From Bacteroidota bacterium (GTDB taxonomy: Bacteria; Bacteroidota; UBA10030; UBA6906), in NCBI GenBank assembly GCA_016844425.1, contig JAERML010000150.1, positions 1 to 5,364 of the forward strand: a DNA stretch of 5,364 bases, given 5' to 3'. The translations under genes were made by a program, and so were the position numbers. The notes under the pieces are model-generated. The model was not told the DNA's origin. It made no database searches and worked only from the letters and a program-made list of their open reading frames with translations. Positions 1 to 5,364 of this stretch are shown one piece after another (the first letter of the stretch is position 1; each line of letters opens with the position of its first letter).

Positions 1-2025
1 GATTATCTCGATCTGCAGTGGTGCCATGTTTGCGGAGCCCCACATGCTCATTGTGGCGTAGCTGGTCTTCAAACCGGGGATGACTGCAACCTGCTCCTGA
101 ATTGCAAGCATCATGTCTTTTGTCGACCTCTTGCGTTCAGACTTGCCCGCCAGCTTCACCTGTACCTGACCCAGGTTTGACTGCTCGGCGTTCTTCCATT
201 GGCTCTGCTGTTTTCCGATCGTCGAGAGATACCTGTCCACTTCCGGCATGGCAGCAATGATGGCTTCCACTTTGTGCGCCGCTTCGTCCGTTTTTTCGAT
301 GGTAGTCCCGAGCGGCATGTCAATATTCACCGCAAATTCACCCCGGTCCGACTCAGTCATGAATTCACTTCCGATCAAACCAAGTGGCACCAGCGCAAGA
401 CTTGCTACAAGCAACGCGCCGCTTCCCATCAAGATGGTCTTGCGATGATCAAGCGCCCAGGAAAGTCCGTTGTGGTAACGCTCAGCAAGCCGGTCCTGCC
501 AGGCCTCGAACGCATAGATGAACCGTCCGAGCCATGACTCACGTGCGTGATGCACCAGCCGCGACCACTTGGCCGCAAGCATTGGTGTGAGCGTGAATGA
601 GACAAACAGCGAGAGGAGTGTCGACACAATGATGGTGATACCAAACTCACTGAAAATGCGCCCTACCAACCCGCCGACCATGGAGATCGGGAGGAACACG
701 ACCACGTCTACAAGGGTGATAGCCACTGCCGCAAAGCCAATTTCCGAACGACCCTCGATGGCCGCGGTAACCGGATTCTTCCCTCGCTCGAGATGGCGGT
801 GGATATTCTCCAGCACCACGATGGAGTCGTCCACCAGGATACCAATCACCAGTGCGAGTGCCATCAGCGACATCAGGTTCAGTGTGTACCCGAAAAGGTA
901 CATGAAGAAAAACGTTGTGATAAGTGACGTGGGAATAGAGAGCAGGATGATCAACGAGTTCCGGAAGCTGTGAAGGAACAGGAACAATACACCGGCGACC
1001 ATCAGGATGGCAAGGAAGAGATCCCGTTGCACCTCGGACAACGAATGCCGCGTGAAGTCTGTGATGTCCTGAGCAACGGTAAACTTGATGCGTCCGCCAT
1101 TGTTTTTTTCCATCTTCGCCATTGCCGTCTGAACACGATCGCTGGTCTTGACGGAATTGGCATCCGACTGCTTCTGGATGGCAAGTGCAATCGAGGATTC
1201 TCCGTTCAGGCGGCTGATGGTGTAGTTTTCTTTGTATGTGTCCTTCACCTCGGCGATGTCCTTAAGGTACACCACTCCAGAGGGAGACGAAATGACCACC
1301 ATGTTACGAATCTGGTCGAGACTCTTGAACTTTCCCGCCAGCCTGACTATGTACTGGTTGACCTGCTCATCGATCTTGCCGGTCGGAAAGTCGAGGTTTT
1401 CCCGTCCCAGTGCTTGCGAGACCTGAAGGATGGAGATGCCATATGCCTGAAGTTTCTGGTTATCAACCTCGACGCGGATCTCCCGCTCCTGTCCGCCGAG
1501 TATCGTCACCGCCGATACACCTTCCACCTGCTCGAGTTCCGTCTTCACTTTGTCTTTGGTGAACTGGTACAGTTCCCGCGGATCCATCTGGCCGGTGAGC
1601 GAGACCCGCAGAATCGGGAAGGCATTCAAGTCCGACTTCGAGATCTTGGGGACTTCAGCATCGTCCGGAAGCTGGGAACGAATCTGCTCCACTTTTCGCT
1701 GCACTTCATTCGTAACCTCGTCGACGCTTGCAGAGAATTCGAACTGCGCCAGCACCACAGAAACACCTTCGTACGAGTACGAGCGGACGTTGTCCAAACT
1801 GCTGACCGCACTGACGGCTTCCTCGATCGGCTTCGACACGAGGGATTCAACTTCCTTGGGTCCAGCACCGGGATACACTGTCAAAATCGAGACAATCGGC
1901 CAGTCCATTTTGGGGAGGAGATCGACACCCATGCGCGAGTAACCGAAGATCCCCAGCACCGCAAGTGCCACGAAAACCATGGTCAGGAACGCCGGGCGCT
2001 TGATCGCAACTTCTGTCAGTTTCAT
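1..2025 (-). CDS. RND efflux pump, inner-membrane permease (HAE1/AcrB class), 3' end cut by window edge
   Basis: Proton-driven inner-membrane pump of a tripartite exporter. I translated 675 codons from the ATG at 2025-2023 to the left edge without meeting a stop. The protein opens MKLTEVAIKRP, followed by membrane helix 1 (about residues 12-30). Next comes the porter segment starting LLPKMDWPIVS, with the family-typical VYPGAGPKEVE at 50-60. Further helices lie near 336-354, 357-378, 385-405, 428-450, 458-482 and 531-552. Helix 4 carries ILVDDSIVVLEN with adjacent Asp399-Asp400, the proton-relay pair of drug-type (HAE1) RND pumps; metal-type pumps usually have only one of these acids. SEFMTESDRGEF after helix 7 matches the start of the second periplasmic half. 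About 350 residues, including helices 8-12 and the relay lysine of helix 10, lie outside the window. The start is 35 bases after the adaptor stop; its Shine-Dalgarno is weak (GGA, 6-base spacer). Family and drug-type class are secure; the substrate cannot be read from sequence. Confidence 0.96.
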   Translation of the reverse strand, partial: MKLTEVAIKRPAFLTMVFVALAVLGIFGYSRMGVDLLPKMDWPIVSILTVYPGAGPKEVESLVSKPIEEAVSAVSSLDNVRSYSYEGVSVVLAQFEFSASVDEVTNEVQRKVEQIRSQLPDDAEVPKISKSDLNAFPILRVSLTGQMDPRELYQFTKDKVKTELEQVEGVSAVTILGGQEREIRVEVDNQKLQAYGISILQVSQALGRENLDFPTGKIDEQVNQYIVRLAGKFKSLDQIRNMVVISSPSGVVYLKDIAEVKDTYKENYTISRLNGESSIALAIQKQSDANSVKTSDRVQTAMAKMEKNNGGRIKFTVAQDITDFTRHSLSEVQRDLFLAILMVAGVLFLFLHSFRNSLIILLSIPTSLITTFFFMYLFGYTLNLMSLMALALVIGILVDDSIVVLENIHRHLERGKNPVTAAIEGRSEIGFAAVAITLVDVVVFLPISMVGGLVGRIFSEFGITIIVSTLLSLFVSFTLTPMLAAKWSRLVHHARESWLGRFIYAFEAWQDRLAERYHNGLSWALDHRKTILMGSGALLVASLALVPLGLIGSEFMTESDRGEFAVNIDMPLGTTIEKTDEAAHKVEAIIAAMPEVDRYLSTIGKQQSQWKNAEQSNLGQVQVKLAGKSERKRSTKDMMLAIQEQVAVIPGLKTSYATMSMWGSANMAPLQIEII

Positions 2026-2060
2026 TGTATGTCCAGAGGATTAGTTGTGGAGAATCTGAT

Positions 2061-3164
2061 TTACTGTTTGAACTGGACGAGCGACCCGTCCTTCAATTGT
2101 TTCTGGCCGAACGAAATCACCAGGTCGCCTGCGCGGAGGCCTTCGAGCACCTGGATGCGATCGCCGGACCGTACGCCGAGCTTCAACGGCCTGATGCGTG
2201 CAATGTTGTTCTCAGCAACAAACACCTTCGGTACCGTATCCTCGTCGAGCAGCGATTCCTTCGAAATGGTCATCGCATCCGCGACGGCGCTTGCCTTGAT
2301 CTCGACACGCGCGAACATGCCTGCCTTCAAGAGGCTGATGTCTTTGTTCTTGTTCTCGACCACCACCTCAACCGGATAAGTGTGGCCCATCGGGGTTTCG
2401 GTCTTGGAACCAACGGTGTGGACGAACGCCTGGAACACGTTGTCCGGAACAGAGTCAATATGCAGGGCTGCTTCCTGATGCACGCGCACCTTGGAGATCT
2501 CCTCCTCAGGAATGCTGAGCTTCACCTTCACACTGCCCATGTCAACGATGTTGGCAACCCGATCCCCCATCCTGAGCATTTCGCCGACCTCAATGTTCTT
2601 TGAGGCAACGTAGCCGGAAATCGGCGACTTAACCCTCGCATCGTCAAGTGCACGCTGCGCAATCCTTAGATTGACAACGGCTCCTTTGTGTTGCGCTTCT
2701 GCCGACCGATAGCCGAGACGGTAGGACTCCAGCTCTGCGTCCGAAATGTCCTTTGTGAAAAATAGGCTTTCGGCGCGTTCGAAGTCCCTCAGGGCTTTCT
2801 TGAAACTGGTTTCGGCGGCGAGCACCTGTACTTCTGCCTGATCAACGGCAATGGACTTCAGCTCATCATCCACCTGGACCAATGTCTGGCCCTGTCGTAC
2901 GAAATCCCCCACCTTTACAAGAACTCGTGTCACCCGCCCGACTGTCTCAGAGCTGACCACCACATCTCGAACCGCCGAGATTGTGCCTACTGCGGAAACA
3001 GTCTCTGTCAGTGTTGATGAAGCGACCGGAGTGACTTCGACAGCAACAGGCGTCACAGCTACAGTTTTTTCCGCATGTCCACTGGACGTCATTCGGAGAG
3101 TAATGAGGGCAATGAGAGCAACAACTGTCCCAACTCCCGCGATAACCTTCGTTCGTGCCTTCAT
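2061..3164 (-). CDS. RND efflux periplasmic adaptor (membrane fusion protein, HlyD/AcrA family)
   Basis: Bridges the RND pump and the outer-membrane channel in the periplasm. From the chosen ATG it is 367 residues, normal for the family. Residues 7-23 form one hydrophobic segment after a basic start, acting as membrane anchor or secretion signal. There is no lipobox cysteine, so it is not an AcrA-like lipoprotein. Residues about 60-100 form the first half of the lipoyl domain (GRVTRVLVKVGDFVRQGQ at 76-93). Residues 102-172 are a charged alpha-helical hairpin rich in Ala, Glu and Arg. The second lipoyl half starts at ARVKSPISGYVA (176-187). Beta-barrel and membrane-proximal domains follow, ending LKDGSLVQFKQ. 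I chose the ATG at 3164 over the in-frame ATG at 3194 because AAGGA lies 7 bases before the former, while the latter has no visible ribosome site and would add ten polar residues ahead of the signal. It lies between channel and pump genes, as expected for a co-transcribed adaptor. Confidence 0.95.
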   Translation of the reverse strand: MKARTKVIAGVGTVVALIALITLRMTSSGHAEKTVAVTPVAVEVTPVASSTLTETVSAVGTISAVRDVVVSSETVGRVTRVLVKVGDFVRQGQTLVQVDDELKSIAVDQAEVQVLAAETSFKKALRDFERAESLFFTKDISDAELESYRLGYRSAEAQHKGAVVNLRIAQRALDDARVKSPISGYVASKNIEVGEMLRMGDRVANIVDMGSVKVKLSIPEEEISKVRVHQEAALHIDSVPDNVFQAFVHTVGSKTETPMGHTYPVEVVVENKNKDISLLKAGMFARVEIKASAVADAMTISKESLLDEDTVPKVFVAENNIARIRPLKLGVRSGDRIQVLEGLRAGDLVISFGQKQLKDGSLVQFKQ

Positions 3165-3171
3165 GGATAAG

Positions 3172-3176
3172 TCCTT
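3172..3176 (-). promoter_or_regulatory. Ribosome binding site of the adaptor gene
   Basis: AAGGA on the minus strand, separated by the 7 bases CTTATCC from the ATG at 3164. It is a clear Shine-Dalgarno site, and it decides between the two in-frame ATG codons at 3194 and 3164 in favour of 3164. Confidence 0.75.
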
Positions 3177-3222
3177 ACTGGTGTGATTGTTCATGAGAAT
3201 CGTGTCGTTTCAATTTGTGGAG

Positions 3223-4590
3223 CTACCGCGAGACATTGCCTGTTGCCCGGGCAAGCTGGACTTCGGCAATGTAGTTATCATACACCGCTGTGATGAAATT
3301 CGTTTTCGCCGAGGTATAAGCGGTCTGAACATCGATCACATCTACATTCGATGCGTTCCCTGCATCGTAGCGACGGGCAACAGAGTTCAGCACGTCCGTG
3401 GCCTGCTGTAGACCAATCTTTGCAATGTCAATTCTTTTGCGGGTAGCCTTGAGCGTCAACTCGGCATTTGTCGCTTGCATCAACAGTCCGCGTCTGAAAC
3501 TTTCCACTTGCTCGCGGGTCTTGTCAAAATCGGCATGCGCACGCTGGAGATTCGTGTAATCACCGAACCCGTTGAAGATGGGGAAGCTGACCGAAAGCGA
3601 GACCGCCCACGGTTTAATTCCGTCGAGCCTAAACGTATTGTTTCTCTCCCATCCATATTGAAAGGCAAGATTCACGCGTGGCTGAAAATTGATCCACGAC
3701 TTATCGATGTTGATGCCTGCAAGACGGAGGTTGGCCTCCATCGAGCGCATCGAAGGATGGTGTTGCAGAAAGCCCTCATTCACCTTTTCAGTCACCAAGC
3801 CGGTTTGGAGCGACGCAAACTGCATGATCGGTGTCGTCGTTGCACTTACAGCAAGCAGCGAATCCGGGTTGATGATTTCTTCCAGCTCATAGGCTTTATT
3901 CAGATCCTCGCCCATCACTTCATTCAACTGGAGTCGTGCTGAGGCGAGGTAGTTCTCCGCGTTCACAATGTTCCCTTCATCTTCTGCCAGTTGCACTTCA
4001 AATCTCAGGACGTCGGTCTGGGTCCGGCTGCCGAGTTCAGCACGCCGTTTGGTCATCTCCAGCCATCGGCGTGTCCTCTCTGCAGATTCTTGTGCAAGGG
4101 AAACAAGCGCCTGAGACTTGAGGACTGTGAAGTACGCCGCCTTGACACGCGCCACCACATCCTGCTCAGAATCCTGATAGGAGTATTCACTTCTCTCCTG
4201 CAGGGCGTCTGCAGCTCGGAGACCGACGATCTCTGCACCGCCATTGTAAATCGGCTGAACAAGGAACAGGCTGGTGTTGTATTCATCCCGGTACGCGAAC
4301 GGCCGGATATCCGCAAGGGCCGACTGTGGAATGCCAAGGTTGCCGGCTGCCGCTTTGATAAAACCAACCGAGGCGTTCGCCCGTCGCTCAGTCTCGGGGT
4401 CGATGCGGGTGATGCTCGACGCTATTTCCACTTTGGGAAGAAACGAAGTCATCGCGTTCTTTTTTCCCCATTGCGCTGATTCCAGATCATGAAACGCGCC
4501 GCGTAATGTGTGGTTTTGTTCCAGTGCCAGGCCTACCGCACGATCCAGTGAGAGGCGCTCCTGACCCACAGCCGTGAATGTGAGAACCAA
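3223..4590 (-). CDS. TolC-family outer-membrane efflux channel; 5' end abnormal (start out of frame)
   Basis: Outer-membrane exit duct of the tripartite pump, a trimeric beta-barrel with a long periplasmic alpha-barrel. The body is 455 codons and contains both halves of the OEP repeat. The first beta-strand motif is VQPIYNGG (111-118) and its second-repeat counterpart is SFPIFNGF (335-342). Helical stretches include RAELGSRTQTDVLRFEVQLA and the end motif RRYDAGNASNVDVIDVQ (406 onward), a hallmark of the family. The coordinates run from the first usable in-frame codon, a TTG; a TGA lies five codons upstream in this frame. TTG is a doubtful start: AGAGGGA abuts it with no spacer, and the protein would begin VLTFTAVGQE, only the tail of a secretion signal. 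An ATG at 4606 with a good upstream AAGAGGA is one base out of frame. The true start is therefore uncertain and a frameshift is possible. The gene follows the regulator and precedes the adaptor by 58 bases. The family is certain; the N-terminus is not. Confidence 0.93.
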   Translation of the reverse strand: MVLTFTAVGQERLSLDRAVGLALEQNHTLRGAFHDLESAQWGKKNAMTSFLPKVEIASSITRIDPETERRANASVGFIKAAAGNLGIPQSALADIRPFAYRDEYNTSLFLVQPIYNGGAEIVGLRAADALQERSEYSYQDSEQDVVARVKAAYFTVLKSQALVSLAQESAERTRRWLEMTKRRAELGSRTQTDVLRFEVQLAEDEGNIVNAENYLASARLQLNEVMGEDLNKAYELEEIINPDSLLAVSATTTPIMQFASLQTGLVTEKVNEGFLQHHPSMRSMEANLRLAGINIDKSWINFQPRVNLAFQYGWERNNTFRLDGIKPWAVSLSVSFPIFNGFGDYTNLQRAHADFDKTREQVESFRRGLLMQATNAELTLKATRKRIDIAKIGLQQATDVLNSVARRYDAGNASNVDVIDVQTAYTSAKTNFITAVYDNYIAEVQLARATGNVSR

Positions 4591-4615
4591 TCCCTCTCGT
4601 CTTCATTGCTTTCAT
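4591..4615 (-). other. Candidate displaced start of the channel gene, one base out of frame
   Basis: ATG codons at 4615 and 4606 share a frame and would encode MKAMKTRG, a basic signal-peptide start. That frame then diverges from the channel body and stops at 4489-4487. Dropping one G from the GGG run in AGAGGGATTGG would join it to the body as MKAMKTRGLVLTFTAVG followed by QERLSL. This is a short signal with an Ala-Val-Gly cleavage pattern. Either the published base is an error, or the gene carries a real frameshift, or translation starts unusually at TTG. Sequence alone cannot decide. Confidence 0.5.
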
Positions 4616-4616
4616 A

Positions 4617-4623
4617 TCCTCTT
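4617..4623 (-). promoter_or_regulatory. Ribosome binding site upstream of the channel gene
   Basis: AAGAGGA on the minus strand lies 10 bases before the ATG at 4606. It is only 1 base before the ATG at 4615, too close for that codon. The next candidate, the TTG at 4590, is 26 bases away, too far to use this site. The site therefore supports translation entering at 4606, in the frame that does not match the channel body. Confidence 0.5.
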
Positions 4624-4638
4624 GAGTTTAAGTGTGTT

Positions 4639-5331
4639 CTATGCATGTGCTGGGTGGGAATGAGGCGGTGTCAAGAGCCCTTTCTTCTTCCCTTCTTCGG
4701 TCATCATTCCCTCGAGCAGGAATTGATACGACTTCCTGAGTGCAGCCTCCAAGTTAACGCCCATCTTCTGATGCCAGTAATTGTCTTCCCGGTCCATTTG
4801 TCGCATCAATGCGTTCCCGCTGGACCAGAGAATGATGGACGCCTCCAGCGGATCCAGATCGGACTCCAATAGACCCTCCTCTTTTCCTTTTTTGATCAAG
4901 CCAATGACAAGGTTCCAGATCTTCATGTCGTTGCCCGAGCAGATGCTGAGCATTTCTTCAGACACCTGACGGTGGAACTGTGGGTTCTCGAAGAAGAGAT
5001 ACATGCGGAAGTAGTTTGTGTGTTGTCGGAAGAATTGGTAGTAGGCCTCACCGAGGTTCACAAGGGCTTGAATCGTATTCTCGGACGTCGTGGAGGCTTC
5101 GAGGAACATTTGATACATGATTTCAGAGCCACGCATCATGACGGCGAGGTAGAGATCCTCTTTGCTTTTGTAGTAGAGGTAAAGTGTGCCTTTGCTCAGT
5201 TCGGCTGCTTCTGCAATTTCGTCCATGGTTGCTGCCGGGAGTCCCTTCTCAAAAAACACCTTTTGAGCTGCGGTGATGATCTCCTCCCGACGCTGCTCTT
5301 TCTCTCTATCTTTTCGCTCTTGAATGCCCAT
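4639..5331 (-). CDS. TetR/AcrR-family transcriptional regulator, probable repressor of the efflux operon
   Basis: DNA-binding one-component regulator of 230 residues, within the usual 190-240 range. Residues about 14-60 form the TetR N-terminal domain: RREEIITAAQKVFFEKG (14-30), then the helix-turn-helix TMDEIAEAAELSKGTLYLYY (35-54) and the family-typical KSKEDLY (55-61). The rest is an all-helical ligand-binding and dimerisation domain with aromatic-rich stretches (YYQFFRQHTNYFRMYLFF begins near residue 97), compatible with a hydrophobic ligand pocket. The C-terminus ends in a short His-rich tail, TPPHSHPAHA. The ATG at 5331 is supported by AGAGG with a 6-base spacer. The gene is first in the efflux operon and on the same strand, so it probably represses its own promoter and is released by a pump substrate. 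Family assignment is firm; the repressor role and ligand are inferred from context. Confidence 0.95.
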   Translation of the reverse strand: MGIQERKDREKEQRREEIITAAQKVFFEKGLPAATMDEIAEAAELSKGTLYLYYKSKEDLYLAVMMRGSEIMYQMFLEASTTSENTIQALVNLGEAYYQFFRQHTNYFRMYLFFENPQFHRQVSEEMLSICSGNDMKIWNLVIGLIKKGKEEGLLESDLDPLEASIILWSSGNALMRQMDREDNYWHQKMGVNLEAALRKSYQFLLEGMMTEEGKKKGLLTPPHSHPAHA

Positions 5332-5337
5332 TTCCTG

Positions 5338-5342
5338 CCTCT
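5338..5342 (-). promoter_or_regulatory. Ribosome binding site of the TetR-family regulator gene
   Basis: AGAGG on the minus strand, 6 bases before the ATG at 5331. A second purine run, AGGA, sits only 1 base from the ATG and is too close to be the main site. It supports the chosen start. Confidence 0.6.
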
Positions 5343-5349
5343 ACTTGGT

Positions 5350-5364
5350 TTAATGACCGGTAGT
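5350..5364. promoter_or_regulatory. Possible TetR operator, cut by the right edge
   Basis: TTAATGACCGGTAGT upstream of the regulator contains TTAATGAC, a 5-base spacer CGGTA, then GT at the window end. If the following bases are CATTAA, it would be an inverted repeat TTAATGAC-N5-GTCATTAA of the size TetR dimers bind. It also contains the 6-base palindrome ACCGGT (5356-5361). The second arm is not visible, so this is a guess from position and partial symmetry. No promoter boxes can be assigned in the 33 bases available. Confidence 0.3.

Noticed and set aside
1102..1108. A-AAA-AAC heptamer in register within the pump gene (Glu306-Lys307-Asn308 codons), a classic -1 slippery pattern
   Set aside because: No downstream hairpin or pseudoknot is visible, the -1 frame does not give a sensible short product, and the zero frame continues through conserved RND motifs. 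Most likely this is chance from Glu-Lys-Asn coding.
1..2025. Possible truncated pseudogene of the RND pump
   Set aside because: The frame is open to the window edge and the motifs are intact; the missing third is explained by the window boundary, not by a break in the gene.
2026..2060. Intergenic gaps checked for terminators or internal promoters (also 3165-3222 and 4607-4638)
   Set aside because: No hairpin followed by a T run and no convincing -35/-10 pair is visible; the gaps look like ordinary spacers within an operon.
970..2379. A 469-codon plus-strand open frame
   Set aside because: From 970 to 2025 it is in exact codon register opposite the pump gene, and it runs on into the region opposite the adaptor gene. 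The minus-strand products have clear family motifs, while this translation is rich in His, Arg and Leu with no recognisable domain. It is an antisense shadow.
2045..3222. The 8-mer CTCCACAA (minus strand) just after the stops of both the adaptor (2052-2045) and the channel gene (3222-3215)
   Set aside because: Only eight bases match, flanking bases differ, and no copy occurs in the regulator-channel gap. It is too short to call a repeat or processing site.
3475..4479. Several plus-strand open frames of 60-160 codons opposite the channel gene
   Set aside because: They overlap a well-supported TolC-family gene on the other strand, show no domain, signal or ribosome site of note, and have the composition expected of antisense frames.

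Overview
This window reads as a chromosomal segment of a Gram-negative bacterium. All recognisable genes lie on the minus strand and form one compact drug-efflux operon. In transcription order, right to left, they are a TetR/AcrR-type regulator (5331-4639), a TolC-family outer-membrane channel (about 4606/4590-3223), a periplasmic adaptor or membrane fusion protein (3164-2061), and an RND inner-membrane pump of the HAE1/AcrB class (2025 to beyond the left edge). The gaps between genes are 32-58 bases and contain no terminator-like hairpin that I can see, so a single transcript is likely.

Together the last three genes encode a complete tripartite pump. The RND trimer takes up substrate in the inner membrane or periplasm and is driven by proton flow. 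The adaptor bridges the periplasm, and the TolC-type channel opens through the outer membrane. The regulator is the first gene of the same operon rather than divergently transcribed. This suggests it controls its own operon by repression that is relieved when a ligand binds. A possible operator half-site lies at the right edge, next to the regulator's start.

Gene order (tetR, outer-membrane factor, adaptor, pump), moderate GC and protein style are compatible with the Bacteroidota/Chlorobi/Ignavibacteria group. That is an impression from sequence style only, and other Gram-negative phyla cannot be excluded. The pump gene is cut by the left edge after 675 codons, roughly two thirds of a usual RND pump. 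Those 675 codons contain no stop.

The most notable anomaly is the 5' end of the outer-membrane channel gene. The good ATG and ribosome binding site are one base out of frame with the coding body. Removing one G from a GGG run would restore a plausible secretion signal. I see no RNA gene, mobile element, CRISPR array or other accessory system, and no gene-free stretch longer than 60 bases. I found nothing that justifies calling this a new biological system.
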